Part shown: positions 34,001 through 46,763 of the stretch, in pieces
How the letters are laid out: the number at the start of each line of letters is the position of its first letter
Numbering within the stretch: the stretch's first letter is position 1
From: Roridomyces roridus
Taxonomy: Eukaryota > Basidiomycota > Agaricomycetes > Agaricales > Mycenaceae
Assembly: GCA_029378245.1 (NCBI GenBank)
Contig: JARKIF010000066.1
Coordinates: 1-64,000, forward strand
Length of the DNA stretch: 64,000 nt
Reading direction: 5' to 3'
The notes under the pieces: generated by a model
Told to the model about the DNA's origin: nothing
The model's input: only the letters and a program-made list of their open reading frames with translations
Databases searched by the model: none
Translations under genes and position numbers: made by a program

Positions 34001-34689
34001 GTAAAACAACGAATAGTTACAGTCGTGATAATCCTTCTGCAGATTACCCAGCTGTGCTATGGCTCGAGTTGTACCTATCTTCATTAGGGTATGTTTCTCG
34101 GGGTAGAAATGGTCGGCTTACAGTCTTGTCTCGTCTGCTGATCCTCGACGAAATCATGGATAGCTGATACAACATCTGAAACTGCGTTAGTTCACAGAAC
34201 CTCCGCGAAATCACGCTGAATTCACCTCGAGTTGAATTCCTGCTGATTGTAAGCGACATTCCCAAAAGACGATATTCATGCAACTGACCAAACATGGATA
34301 CCCAGCCAGGCATTGAGCAAACTTTTAAACCGCTCGATAATATCCAGGGCCTCTCGGACATCATCTTTTCCCCACAAAGACCATGCAAGGCAGCGCGTCA
34401 TCTCGGCGGGCTTCGCAGAATCCAGTTTCCTCACCAGCCGCTCCATGATCTCCTTCAACTGGGACGGCGGCTTGGCAAAGTCCAGAATACTCTTCTCCAG
34501 CCCTGCTTCCCGCGTCTTCCTGACCCGCATATCTAGCTCCCCGATCAGCGGTTCCAGATTCTGGATTTCGAGGAGTAAGCGCTTCTGTTCCTTGGGTGCA
34601 TTGCGGAAATCTTGGATATATTGGCGGGCTCGGGACACCGCGTCGACGAATTGGAGGATGCTGGCGAGGAGGCCGACAATATCAGCCAT
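31016..34689 (-). pseudogene. STAND/NLR-type NACHT-ankyrin protein with an apparent frameshift
   Basis: Exons: 34689-34289, 34239-34226, 34181-34122, 34078-34048, 33975-33917, 33861-33820, 33773-33603, 33553-33529, 33481 to ~32919, then ~32864-31016. The N-terminus is the helical domain found in fungal STAND proteins. A NACHT ATPase follows, with Walker A Gly-Met-Pro-Gly-Ala-Gly-Lys-Thr made across an intron and Walker B Phe-Leu-Ile-Val-Asp-Ala-Leu-Asp-Glu. A winged-helix-like region and about ten ankyrin repeats end the protein. Fungal STAND proteins act as intracellular sensors in non-self recognition and incompatibility. The NACHT and ankyrin frames differ at a tandem 5-bp repeat (32913-32922); no intron choice I tried rejoins them. 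So this is a recent pseudogene, an allele-specific break or a sequence error. Confidence 0.7.
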
Positions 34690-36286
34690 GGGACGGGGAC
34701 ATGTGGTACTGTGTACTTGCCGATAGATAAAAGTACTCTTTGACTTGACAAGGATCTAATAAGGCCGTGTTTTAGGGCAGAAATGGCGATGCTATGTAAA
34801 CGCTTCTTGCAAGGTGTATAACACGCGGCGGTGAAGGGTGACGCGAAAGCTCAAGAAAAGGAATGAATACCTGACGAAGAAGACAACACGAATTGAATAC
34901 AAATATTGGATGGAAGACGAAAGAACAGGATCAGTCGATTGCAGGGTCGCAAATAAATCCAAGCAGAAGGTTGGCAGAAGGATGTGAAATATCATACAGC
35001 AGACGTATATTTTGGTATTCGATAGAAATAGAATTCCCATCGGTGGGTGCTGGCGCCGGAGGTGTAAGCTGTGCCACAGACAGGGTACAGAAGGTGGGGC
35101 AGCGCTCGGATGAGAGGACGGCGGGCACTGAGCAGATAACACCCAAACGGTCCCATCCTCTGAAATCGCACCCACGGCTGGCCAGAGCAGTATCGAGGTG
35201 GGTGACCAGCCAGTCGATGCGCTGTCTCCGTTGATGATAAGAACGAAGGACCCAAATGCACCGCTCTACGGCGCAGCTAGCTAGCAAATGAGCTAAGGAT
35301 GGCGGTCTCCATCAGCTGCCCAACTCGTCGAGTAGGTGGGTGTATTCACCAGCACTATCCCTGCGCCGGATATCCGCGGCAAACGAAAGCAGCGAAGGAA
35401 TATCAGGTATTCGATAGGACCTCTCTGTTGGTTACACAGTACAATGAGCGCGCGGCCGCTCCCGGGGCCGGCATCCCCGTTTTCATCCCGCCAGTGATGC
35501 AGACCACAACGCGACGCCCGAGTAATCTGAAGATCAGGGTGGTTATCAGCGTCCTGAGACGTCATGAAGGAGTAAGGAAAGCACGCACCAGGGACCGAGG
35601 TCATGGACCTTACCCTATTCTCGCCATTGCAGACCGACGCACAGGCCCACCCGGGACGCGACCAACGCCCCACTCCCACTGAGCAGCGCACCAGTCGTCG
35701 CGACAAGGTCCCTCCCATCGCGGAAGCCAATCCCCCCACATCGTCGAAGAGGGAGTCTTATTGCAAATTTGATGGGATCGGGTCAAGGGAAGGGTGTGAC
35801 TACCCAACAGCTGACATACGGCGCAAGACGAAGAGCCGTTGGCGAGGGGCGCGGTGATTCCAGTCGGGACAGCATCAGGCGGCCTTGGTGTCTCGTCGGT
35901 CGGATGAGGCGTGGGACCAGCCGACACCAAGTCGGTGGGCGGATAAGGATGGACAAGGCGATGGCGGGTCGTCCATGGTGAGGTCACTGAGGTGTGGAGT
36001 GGTAAACAAAAGAGTGTAAGATTATATACGCCAGGCTGAAGGCCAAGACGAGCCTGGTCCAGGGAGTACACGTATGATGTCGAGGAATGGGCGCTACAAG
36101 CCTTGACGCACTGCTGCGACGTGTGAGACCGACATCGAACGTGGAGATAACTTGCTAGAAGCGCACCTCCTCACCCGGCGGCTCTTCTGACGCCGGCAGT
36201 GCGCGGCCACTCGGCGGGCCCCATCTTCATCCTGTAGAGCACCGAGAAGAGAACGCACCCGGGAAATGGAGTCGTCGCGTCAAGTG
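34690..36286. other. No gene recognised
   Basis: Several frames of 80-150 codons overlap on both strands between 34.8 and 36.1 kb, without domains or a convincing exon chain. Confidence 0.4.
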
Positions 36287-36294
36287 GGCCACAT

Positions 36295-36366
36295 CTAGTC
36301 TCATTTCCCGACTGCCACGACATCCCAATTTGGGAGCCCTGTCGTGAAGTCGGGAAATGAGACTAG
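36295..36366. mobile_element. 72-bp foldback (MITE-like) element with target duplication
   Basis: The first 19 bp (36295-36313) are the exact reverse complement of the last 19 bp (36348-36366). Inner parts also pair (CACGAC with GTCGTG), so nearly the whole element folds into one hairpin. The 8-mer GGCCACAT at 36287-36294 recurs at 36366-36373, with one base shared with the element, as expected for a 7-8 bp target-site duplication. An 8-bp duplication would fit hAT- or Mutator-type transposition. Confidence 0.7.
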
Positions 36367-36861
36367 GCCACATCGTCTTGTTTCTGAGTGGGACGTCTGG
36401 GTTTGCATCCTTCGCCAGTATGTATCGTGTCAAAAGTGTGCCCTCGGAATTGAGCCTTGTCCTTGAAAGTGTGGGCGCGATATCGGGTCATCCTTGCTGC
36501 GCAGCGGGTCTACGAGGCCGCGAATGAAGGAGGGTCCGAAAGAGGCAAGTAAGATTCTGATCCGAAGTCTCGGACATTCTCCTTGCTTTCGACTTTCATC
36601 TGCGCTCGCCGTTCAATGCCCGGCCGCACCAAGTCACACTGGTTGACATGTCCTACTCAACAGCCAAGATGACGGCTGCCTACGGTTGCCTCCTGCCGAC
36701 ACTCAATCTGCGAGGAATGGCTCCGGAGTTCCTTGAATCTCCTTTACCGCAAAACTTATCTCCGAGATGGCCGATGCAGAGCGAACGCCGGGCTCTTGAC
36801 TATGCTTCAAAGCTGCTTACATTTTTAAATTATATCAAGAAAAACCTGCGCCTGTACAACC

Positions 36862-39262
36862 TCATCCCCGACCACCTTCCGGAACGAACTCTCGCCTCGG
36901 ACGCCACCGATGTCCATAAGGATCAACGAGATGAATGTTTTGCGCACGGAATCTTTCAGCCAACTTCACCCACGGAGAGTCCGCCAATATGGGACTGTAA
37001 ACGCCCGAGGTCTATTAGCGGAACATATGTCAAAGACTACACGGATATACTTACGCCGCCGAAGGAGGCCAACTGAAACCGAGATGTCGGATTTCTTCCA
37101 GGGCGGGAAACGGCGTGGGGTCGAATTTCGCAAGGAACAATTCAGCAAGTGCAGATTCCTCTGCGTCGAAGCTACAGCAGCAATCCATGGTACGTATTAG
37201 TGATTATGGGTACCAAACGAAGACGCACGATTTCGGATTAATCACAATTTGCTTGAGAGAACAGTGTGTATCGCACCACTGGAGAACATCTTCCACGGCA
37301 ACCGATGGACACCAGGAATTTGAACAACATACATCCATGAGGGCCGTTGGCGTACCTGCTCAGCCTTTGAGGTAACACACACGTTTAGAACTTTCACGTT
37401 CCGGCAGAAATTGAACATCTCCAGATTGAACGCCAGCGCCCCCACGAACAACTTGGATAGCTTCGCGCCGTGCTTTTTGAAGAAAATTCGAGTATCCAAT
37501 TTCCCTGTCTGGAGAGTGACGGTACTGAGCGATGGGAGCCTGGAAAAGTTCCGTGTGAGATAGAAAACGTGCCAATCAATCATACTCCGACACGTACTGC
37601 ATTTGCGACAAAAGGACAAAAAAAGAGGGATGAGCCCGCGATACAGACAATTCTTTCAGATTATTCATTGCGTTGCTTGTAGCAAAGGTGACCGTGGAAT
37701 AAAACTCTGCGTCCGAGTTCCAAGTGAAATTCTGCATTGCCGACAGTCGATAGAAGACAATGGGGTCCACCTTGTAAGCACACGGAGTGACCGTGATATC
37801 AAACCAGTCGAGATGGGAGCCATATCGGATGGTCAACTCCTCGAACATGCGCCAAGGGAGAATGAGGGTTCCCACGGAATAAAGCTCCGTGAGTCGAGGA
37901 ATTCGGGAGAAGACGTTTTGAAGGTCATCGATGGTTTGCTGGTCATTTCTGCCGATGAAGAGACTATGAACATGGGCACCAAGAGAAGGTTCAAGTCGAA
38001 GCCGCGCAGTGAAGAGTAGCATCGACTTGCAAGTCCGAAGGGAGATGTCGTTATAAAAGCGAGGAGTCCCGAGCCGCTACCAATAACTGTATGTGAGCGA
38101 CTGCGATCGGTTGAGAGAATGGAGCGAAGCTGACCAGGAATCGTTTACATACTCGGAGAGGTTCCCAACGCTCTGGCAGCTTAGAGTCCTGATTTTCAAA
38201 ATAATCGCAGTCTGAATCGTCATCATCGGGGTAGAAATCATCGTCGTCTTCACGGAAAACATAGTAAATAATACGATCCCAAATGACGTCGGCAACTGTT
38301 GGGTTGGCAGCGAGTTGCGGAGGGTACACGAAAGCTTTTTTGGGACCAAAGCCACTGAGCAGCAGTTGTTAGAGAACAAAATCCGAGTGAAGACAGGCCA
38401 TACTTTGGGTCCACAAGTTCCTGAAGTCGGGCGTTTCCCTGCACCGTCTCAAGGAAACCAGGTTTCAGCGCCTTACGAGAGCGCGTTTTAGCTCGAATCT
38501 CCTGCAGAGATGCATTTTGCGCGACTGTTGATATATACTCGGGTATGATGCCGTCCCGAAACAAATCTCGCCAATTGCATGACAGAACGAGGGTCCGGAG
38601 ATTCGGCGCTACTTTGAGGGGCGAAGAGAACGTCTCGTTGTGGCCCGCTTCGCTGTGCTGCCAATCGTGTGGCATCTCAAAGGTAGCCTGTAGTAGAGGA
38701 AGATTCAATGGATGGAACGGGAAAGCGAGCCGAACAGACGCACCAAATTCTTCCACTTGGGAATGTTTTCAATCAGCACGCTGACAAGAGTGCGCACCGG
38801 TTCGGGAGTGGTAGCCTCGAATGGGTCGTACGATACTATGACACGAACGGGGTCGATCGAGGGGATGCCACTACACAAGCCACATGCGTCGTCTCCCTCG
38901 TCGAATTCGACAGGGATGAAAATGTCGGTGAGCTTGGTGGTTGTCCGCAAGATCTGGTGCAAGGAACTGCCGTATCCACTTTGGAGGCGGAGCTTCCTGA
39001 TGAGCTGACCTAGGTCTGGGTTGCATCGCAGCGCGACGGAGAGAGCCTGCGCCTGTCCCTTGCTTCGAAGGATGACGGTGTGGTATAGTAAAGGGGTGGC
39101 CACGCGTAGCCACGCTTTGCATACGAGGAGGATCGCAGAGCTGGATTCGACAGACGATGACTCGGATGAGTACAGGTGGCGATCAGAGAATGTGTCGTCT
39201 GATACGGAGAGCGCTGGAGAGAGGATTTCGTGGATTATCTCCTCTGGCATCGCGCGTCCCAT
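36862..39262 (-). CDS. F-box/LRR-like protein C, one splice acceptor lost
   Basis: Eight exons by comparison with copies A and E: 39262-38744, 38687-38404, 38354-38135, 38076-37598, 37539-37356, 37302-37229, 37171-37055, 36994-36862. The frame is open in every exon. The F-box-like N-terminus, acidic stretch, LRR-like body and a basic C-terminus (Trp-Arg-Pro-Arg-Arg) match copy E. The acceptor before exon 6, AG in the other four copies, reads CG at 37304-37303. The nearest AG downstream (37291-37290) is out of phase. Unless another acceptor is used, the mRNA would be truncated after the fifth exon. No Gly-rich gene lies upstream. Probably a recently damaged copy. Confidence 0.65.
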
Positions 39263-39742
39263 GGTGGCGAAAGAAGAGCCGTGACCGAACCGTGACTGAT
39301 CGGCATTACCGATTGATCCGTCGCATTGTTCAAGTTCAAGCCGCCCCCATGCCCAACTCAGCCTGCTTTGGATAGTCCTGGGCCCCGGAACTCCTGCGTG
39401 GGACCGTGCTTTAACCTGACCATCCATGGACCATGAGCTTTATTTACCAAGATGATCGAATTTGGAACGATTTGCTGCTATGTACTTTCCTTCCTGCATA
39501 CAAGTGATACAGACTATAGTTGAGGCCGGCAGGAATGCAAACCTCCACATGCCCCTGGCTTCATTTGCCTGTGAATATGCGGATCTGATTTGGTGGGCTT
39601 AGAGCAGTCAAAGGATCTGTGTCTGGGTCGGAGACAGAACAGGTCAATTCCAATTAAAATCGGCTACACGATACTTGTATACCACGGCAAGGATTTGTAC
39701 GAGTCTACATGATGGATATCTGCAGCAAAGTTCAAAATGCTT
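39263..39742. other. Intergenic
   Basis: The first ~150 bp resemble the upstream flanks of the other F-box copies; no gene is seen. Confidence 0.5.
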
Positions 39743-40989
39743 TCAAACGAAAGCCAACAAATAAGTGAACGCACTGTGTTCCGCGATGATTTCTGGCTGC
39801 ACGCTCGGTTCATACACCTCGAGCCACTCCCTGAGCTTCTCGTCCTCCGGATAGAACAGAATGTGCAGCTTTCTCAGCTTGGGGAAGAATTCGTGGATGC
39901 CGGACAGTTCTTCATCCAACGTGCACAGATCGAATTGCGTCATATGAAGCTCGTGGAATCGAATGGCGACGATCCGTCCGCGAATTTCTGGGGTGAGCAT
40001 GGAGAAGTCGTGGCTCGGCGAATCGTTCCAATTGTGCTCGAGTTCGAGCTGGGTGACCCCGCAGAAACGCCCAGGAGGGACATCCTGGAGGCCCCACGTC
40101 TACAATTGCCTTCGTCAGCCCCGTGAATGACGGAAAGTACACCACACACCGGGAGCGAAAGGAGATCTATGGTGCCGATTGAGCCAAAGACTGTCTCGAT
40201 CAGTGAATCGTTCATGGGAGAATATGTCATGAACGCCCTGAGGCCGGACACGTCGAAGGGGCAGTTAACATCCGGCTTGCAGATCGCTGCGATATCCGAA
40301 AGATGTGGGGCGCCCAGGGAATCGAGTTTGATTCTGCCGCGCGGGGAGCTGAAGACAGCGCCGCTCGCAGTCGGAGTCGGCCGTGTTTCCAGATCCCCGG
40401 CCACGGAATAAGTGACATGTTTGATGGACTGGGAGCATCTCTCCCATACCCCCATAAACTGCTCCCCTCCAGAGAACCCATAGCGCAGTGAGACCGATAC
40501 AAGTGCGGGGGACCTCAGCAGCTGTTGGACTGCCGAGAGCCCCGACTCCGAGAGTGGCTCTCTATCGAAGTTGTCGATATCGAGCGTGACGAGACGTGTG
40601 GTGAGACGAGAGAATGAAAGATTACCGAGTCTTTGTAGGTGCCCTGAATCGAATCTGGAGAAGCGGAATATTGTGAGTGTGGTAATCCATCCCAGTAGAT
40701 GCGGAGAGATCTCCAGCGCCGCCAAAAGGCGACCAAGTCGTGCATCAGCGAGAGGGCCGTCGAATTTTAGCTCGATTTTGGAGAAAAGCCGAGATTGGGA
40801 AAGATGAAGCAGGGGGCGGGTGAGGAATGCAGTTCCGTGGAGATCGGCAGTGGAGTCGACGAAGCTCAGGGTATGCGCCGCAAGCTCCGGGATGTCGAGA
40901 GCATGTCGAGAAGGCGTACCCATCAAGTGGACTCGAATACTCGAGTGCATGTCAATGGATTTTGGAGTAAATGCAGGGAGGATATGCAT
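39743..40989 (-). CDS. F-box-like protein, about 398 aa
   Basis: Exons 40989-40150 and 40099-39743 (50-bp phase-0 intron, donor GTGTGT) give 398 residues if the first ATG is used. The N-terminus resembles a divergent F-box (Leu-Asp-Ile-Pro-Glu-Leu-Ala, Leu-Ser-Phe-Val-Asp). The remainder is leucine-rich with irregular repeats, as in LRR-type F-box proteins of mushrooms. Later Met codons at residues 14 and 23 are alternative starts; the one at residue 23 lies just before the F-box-like segment. It does not belong to the 8-exon family next to it. Confidence 0.65.
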
Positions 40990-41121
40990 ACTTTTGCGGT
41001 AGATGCTTGTGCACTGTCGTGGTCCGGGTCAAGCTGTGCGTGGGTGCCGTGATGATCAAAAAAAAACAATCAAAACTCTTGCCGACTCGGATCTGCCCCT
41101 TGCCCTTGCCCTCACCCTGCG

Positions 41122-43743
41122 ATGTCACTATTTCGCAGCCTCTCCGAAATCCCAGTGCCCACCGCAGCTCAGTTCATCGACAAAGATGGTGGATGCACTG
41201 AGTCGCTGGTCCGTCAAATACTCATCTTCCTCCCTTAGCAATCCAACTCGAAACGACTGTCCGAGATAACACGCGCGACATCAAGCGATCGCTTTCTTCC
41301 ACCATCTTCCTCAACTCTCCATCTCCATCTCGAGAGCAGTTGCCAACGACCCCGGCGGTGGACACGGGCGATGTAGTAGCTTCTCTCTCGGCCGAGCTGG
41401 ATGGCAAGTGCTTCCCGCGCCGGGCGGTGCTACGCGAGACGCTGGAGAAGAAACGGTTTGTGGAGATTTGGGTTGGAGGTACGTTGGAGGTGTCTCAAGA
41501 TGTCACGGATTCGCATGAGGGGTTTTATTCGGATGGTATGCCTTCAAGGTCCTCTTCATTTCCATGGCCATTTGACATTTGTCCACAGAGATCATCTCCA
41601 CTCTTGCCTTTTCGCCCACGGAGTTTGCGTTCATGTACGTCGCGGAGGGGAACGAGACGCGTTCGGAGGGAGAAAAGTTTACCTTCAGTCCGGATCTTGG
41701 CGAAGGTGTCGGTGGAGCGGGAAAGAAGCGCCCTACCATCTTCATCTTCCGCTGGGATCCCGAGGCGATTCCGTGCACCAGCTCCCTGGCTAGCGTGGAT
41801 CCAGGAAAGAACGATACGGATGGTCCTGTTCTTTTCGGCCAGGCTGTGTTCTCCCCGCTTGACAGCGCGACGATATACGCAACGGGTTACGAGCTCACTG
41901 CTGACGGGCGTCTCTTGGGTTCCAGGTACGCGTTGAATCTATCTCTTGTCTGATTTTTTCAAGCAATTTTGCTTTTACAGATGGTGCGCCAATAGACCGT
42001 CAGGAATCTGGCAACTCACGCTGCCGACCCCCCAGTCCGACTCGAGCTCGCTCGTCTGCATCTCATCCAGGAAACTCACACCGTACAACTTGTCCTGCCG
42101 TTCGCCGCGTATCTATCACGACAAGGACAAGGCCACGCTCTTTTACTTGGCGCACCATTCCGGCGGTCCCCACGCGGGCACGTACGCGCTCCACTCTCTG
42201 GATATCTCAACTTCGTCATCGTCGGCGGTTCTGGAATCACGCGTTCTGGTCGACACCGTCTGGGAACCCCACCCAGACACAGGCTTCCCAGGGCTGTATC
42301 CCGAGGCAGGCCTCCTCCCCTCCTCGCCCTTTGTCCGCATTGACGGCAAGGTGTGGGTTGTGTTTGCCTCGATGTGGGGATCGCGCACGACGGTGGTGGC
42401 TGTTTCGGGTGTGGATTGTGAAAGGGTCGTGGATTTAACGCCCGTTGTCCAAGCCTCGGAGGAGGAAGTGTATTCGTATGGGGTGTTGGGTACTGATGGG
42501 AAGGATAGGGTTATCTTGGCGCGGAGTGCGCCGGGGGTTCCGGGGGAGGTTGCCGTGGGGCAGGTTCAGAGTGACGACTCTGGGGGCTTGAGTATGAATG
42601 AATGGAGGGTTGTGTATATACCGTATGTGGCGCCTGCTGGTGAGATTCTTCCATATTCTTTTTCACTAGCTGATGATGATCCATCTGCTCATCTAGTACG
42701 CACCGCGCTGTCTACGCTGCAATGTTCTATCATTCAGATCCCGGGGCGCGGTAGGACTGAGACTATTGTGGTTAAACCCGGACGCTCAGATAAAGGCACG
42801 ACCTCGCCCTGTGTGCAGTTCATCCACGGCGGTCCACATGGGGCGAGCACTACGGCGTTCAACGCGTTCGTAGCGTTTTTGGCTATTGAAGGATGTGAGT
42901 CCGATCCGTCCGTCTGAGACTACCGGCTGAACGATTTTTCGATAGACACAGTGTCCATGCCCAACTATACCGGCTCAATCGGATTCGGGGAGACTTCCGT
43001 CCGTGCGTTGTTGGGCCAGTGTGGAACGGTGGATGTGCAAGATTGTATAGAGACGGCGAGATATCTCGTCAAGTTGGGTGTGTCGGCTGAGGGGAAGGGG
43101 AGGCAGTTCGTTGTGGGTGGAAGTCATGGAGGGTTCCTTAGCGCGCATCGTAAGTCCATCTAGACTAAAGTGATCCAGAGCTAACTCGACGCATTAGTTA
43201 TCGGACAGTTCCCCGACTTTTTCACGGCTGCGGTTATTAGGAACCCAGTCATCTCCGCGAGTCCCATGTCTTCTGATATACCAGATTGGGTTCGTCGTCG
43301 CGGTTTACGGATTCTACCTCTGACACGATGAGCAGTATTTTAACGAGTTTGGCGTCGAGTATCCCATTTACTCCTCTCCCGCTGCCGGGCATGGACGCAC
43401 TGAATACCCAAGCCCACCGCGATTCACACCCGAGCTCTACACGCGTCTCTACCCTACGTCGCCCATGGCGTACGTCGACGCCGTACGCGCGCATGTTTTG
43501 CTCAACATTGGTGGTTCTGATCGGCGGGTTACGCCGACGCACGGGGTGGAGTATTATCATGCGCTCAAGGGGAATGCTACCTCTCGGACTCGGGCCCGGT
43601 CGGTGGAGTCTGGCCATGAAGAGGAGGAGCAAGATATCGAGATGCATTGGTTTGAGAAGGAGGGGCATTCGCTTGATGGGGTGCAGGTAGCTCGGGTTGT
43701 GGCGGAGATGGCGGTGAGGTGGTTCACCAAGTATCGGGCGTGA
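41122..43743 (+). CDS. Acylaminoacyl-peptidase (S9C prolyl oligopeptidase family), 772 aa
   Basis: Exons 41122-41188, 41239-41535, 41589-41925, 41981-42894, 42946-43149, 43198-43289 and 43336-43743 join in phase to 772 residues, close to the usual ~730. The N-terminal two thirds form the beta-propeller part. The alpha/beta-hydrolase part holds the oxyanion block His-Gly-Gly-Pro-His-Gly, the nucleophile Gly-Gly-Ser-His-Gly-Gly, the acid in Gly-Gly-Ser-Asp-Arg-Arg and the catalytic His in Glu-Gly-His-Ser. These enzymes release N-acylated amino acids from peptides in the cytosol and take part in turnover of acetylated proteins. All catalytic residues are present, so it should be active. It is a single, ordinary gene inside the repeat-rich region. 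Confidence 0.85.
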
Positions 43744-43828
43744 CTGGTGCATCAATCGGCTAGTGCAAAATTGTTAATCCCTTTCAAGTGCTTTGGTGGA
43801 TTACGTTACGATACACACGAAAAAGCAG

Positions 43829-43937
43829 TCACTTCCGCCACGGACGCCACCGAATTCCATAAGAATTAACGAGATGGATATTTTGCGCACGAAATCCTTC
43901 AACCAACTTGACCCACGGAGGATCCTCTAATAAGGTA
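43829..43937 (-). pseudogene. Remnant last exon of F-box D
   Basis: This sequence matches the last exon of copies C and E (Pro-Pro-Trp-Val-Lys-Leu, then Phe-Arg-Ala-Gln-Asn) and follows an intact TTTGCAG acceptor. The exon before it in copy D has changed phase, so it is no longer read in this frame. Confidence 0.6.
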
Positions 43938-43986
43938 CTGCAAACCCGCAAAGTTTAATTCGAAGCCTGAGGTATTTACGCATGCG

Positions 43987-46203
43987 CTAGCAGCTCACCT
44001 CGGAAACACCCCACCACCGGAATCGAGGAGTTGAACTAGGAAACAGCGTGCAATCAAATTCAGTAAGAAACATTTTGAACAGTTGGAGCAGTTCAAATGA
44101 ACTTTGTTGGAAGCTGTAGGAGCGAGTAAGGGGTAGCCTGGCTATGATGACAAGCGAACCCACCCTTCTGGATCAATCGTGATGCGCTCGAGGGTACGGT
44201 GTGTACCGCACTGCTTGAGAATCCTCGCGACGATACTCTAGAAACATCAAAGTGAAAAAAAAAAGGTTCATCCAAGAGGGCTTCCAGCGTACCATTTCTT
44301 CTTTCGAGGCCATGCGCACACTTAGATATTCCATGTTCGGGCAGCAGTGGAAGATGTCGGCATTGAACGCCGGGGACCCCACGCACAGCTCGCATATCTT
44401 CTCACCGTGCTTTTCGAAGAAGATCAGGGTATCCACTTGCTCTGCGTAGAGACTGACAGTAGTGAGCGAAGGGAGCCTGGCAAAAGTGTCTAGGTGAGAT
44501 GGAAAGCATTGGGATCATGCTCGAGCACTTACTGCATTTGCGACAAAATGATAAAGAAGGAGGGATGAGCCCGCGCTACAGTCAAATATTTCAGCTGGGT
44601 GAACCCATTGCTCGCTGTAAACATGTCCGTCGTATCAAACTCTGTGTCCGATTTCCAAAAGAAATATTGCATCCTGGACAGTCGATGGAAGACAATGGGG
44701 TTTGCCTTGTCAAAGCATTGAGTGACTGTTATTTCGTAAAACAACTCGAGATGAGAGCCATATCGCAGGCTCAACTCATCGAAGATAAGCCAAGGGAGAG
44801 TAAGGGCTTTCACGGAAGACAGCTCCGTTAGGTGAGGAACTTGAGAGAACAGATTTTGGAGGTCGTTGGTGGTTTGCTCGTCACCCGTGCTGAGGATGAG
44901 TCTACGAACGTGGGCGCCAAGGGAAGGTTGATCTAACAGATGCTCAGTGAGCAGTCGCATAGACTTGCAAGTCCAAATATAGATGTCGTGGCTGTAAAAG
45001 TGCGCAGTCCCGAGTCGCTACTATGTATGAGTGACTGTGTTCGGCAGGGGGAATGGAACGAGACCCACCAGGAATTGTTTGCACACCAGGAGAGGATCCC
45101 AAAGGTGCTCTATCTTATTACCCTCGTCATCAAACTCGTAGTCCGAGTCTCCATCCTCCCAATATTCGTCGTGGGACTCATCGTGGTCTTCACAGAAAAT
45201 ATAATAAAGAACACGATCCCAAATGACGTCGGCAACTTTTGGGTTGCCAGCGAGTTGTGGAGCGAACCCTGTTTTCGGACCAAAGAGACTGAGCAACAGG
45301 ATCATGTCAGAGAGCAACATTGGACTGGGACAGAAGTCAATCCATACTTTGGGTCGATAAGTTCTCGGAGTCTGTCGTTTCCCTGAACCGTCTCAACGAA
45401 GGCGGGCTTCAGCGCCTTACGAGAACGCGTCTTAGGCCGAATATCCTGCAGAGATGTATTTTGCACGATCGTTGAGATATAGTGGGGGATACTGCCGTCG
45501 CGAAACAAAGCTCGCGCATTATATGAAAGGATCAGGGTACGGAGATTCGGAGCCTGCTTGAGGGGCAGGGATAACGTCTCGTTGAGGTTGCTGTCCGGCC
45601 GATCGTGGGGCATCTCAAAGATCGCCTGAATCAGACAAAGATTCAACGAGCAGCAGCGGGCGATCGAGACAAAGAACTCACCAAATTCTTCCACTTGGGA
45701 ATATATTCCACCACCACGTCGACAAGAGCCTTGTGAGACTGTCTGACAGTGGTCTCTATCAGCAGGCCTGTGTCTACGAGGACGCGAACGGGGTCGATTA
45801 ACGGGAGGCCACGACACAAGCCACGCGCGTTGTCCCCGAGTTTGAATTGGAGGGGGATGAAGATATCGGTGAGGTTCTTCGTCTGTTGCAAAATCTTGTG
45901 CATAGAGCTGCCGTATCTACTGTCGACACGGAGTTTCTTGACTAGCCGACCAAGGTCTGCATTGGAATGTAAAACAACAGAGAGGGCTTGCGCTTGGCCC
46001 TTGTTTCGAAGGATCACTGTATGGTACAGTAACGGGGTCGCGACGCGTAGCCACGCTTTGCAGACGAGGAGGATTGCCGCGCTGGATTCGAGCCATGGGG
46101 CGGACGGTGAGTAAACGAAGCGAGCAGAGAATATGTCGTCCGATATGGAGAGCGCTGGGGAGAGGATTTCGTGAATTATCTCGTCTGGCATGGCGCGTCC
46201 CAT
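43987..46203 (-). CDS. F-box/LRR-like protein D, frameshifted C-terminus, 629 aa
   Basis: Exons 46203-45682, 45625-45348, 45288-45069, 45017-44533, 44476-44293, 44237-44164 and 44113-43987 join in phase to 629 residues. The F-box-like N-terminus, acidic stretch and LRR-like body match the other copies. Relative to C, the seventh exon has a net loss of 8 bp in its second half. The frame therefore changes and runs through the old donor to a TAG at 43987-43989. About 44 family-typical C-terminal residues are lost, and the former last exon remains as a relic at 43829-43937. The start codon context and all upstream splice sites are intact, so a slightly truncated protein may still be made. A Gly-rich gene lies 560 bp upstream. 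Confidence 0.7.
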
Positions 46204-46651
46204 GGTGGCGAAAAGAGAGCCGTGAATGATCGGGATTCCAACATCGGTCCTGGCTTTGTCCTCGCTTAGTCTGCTCTACAACCTCAACTTGGCCTTTTCA
46301 CGCTTCCATAGCGTTGGAGCCCAACTATTCGTCTGGCTCCCACCCGTCTTCCGCCGCAGCTCTTCCACCTTTGTCTGCATATTACTCTTCTTCCTCATCG
46401 ATTCAGTCTCGTCGTCTCGAGGGTGCTTTCGCTTGCACCCTCCTCGAGCGTTGCGGAATGCGCAGCTCAGTCTGCTTCCACGGCACGCTAGAAACTGCTA
46501 CTGGTCAGTCATACATAGACTTCGACTTGGTCCCAACTCAAGGACGACTCGTCAGCGAGTTCAATGGCCCCGGTGCTCGACGAAGAGAAGCTGCCCAAAG
46601 AACTGAACTTGAGAGTCTCAATGTCTGTTACAACGACGTGTTGCATATGTT
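46204..46651. other. Duplicated spacer between Gly-rich and F-box genes
   Basis: No gene. It is similar to the spacers at 11.9-12.3 kb and 21.8-22.4 kb. Confidence 0.55.
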
Positions 46652-46724
46652 CACTCAGATACAAGTACAGGAGAATTAAGTATTACACGAGAAGGATAAA
46701 GGATTAGTACAAGTTATTCCAGCC
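46652..46724 (-). repeat. Conserved 3' flank of Gly-rich gene, copy 3
   Basis: Nearly identical to 12306-12373 and 22378-22446, with a few inserted bases. Confidence 0.7.
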
Positions 46725-46763
46725 TGGCGGTCGGGGTCTGCAGATAGCTTTCTGGTGGATTGT

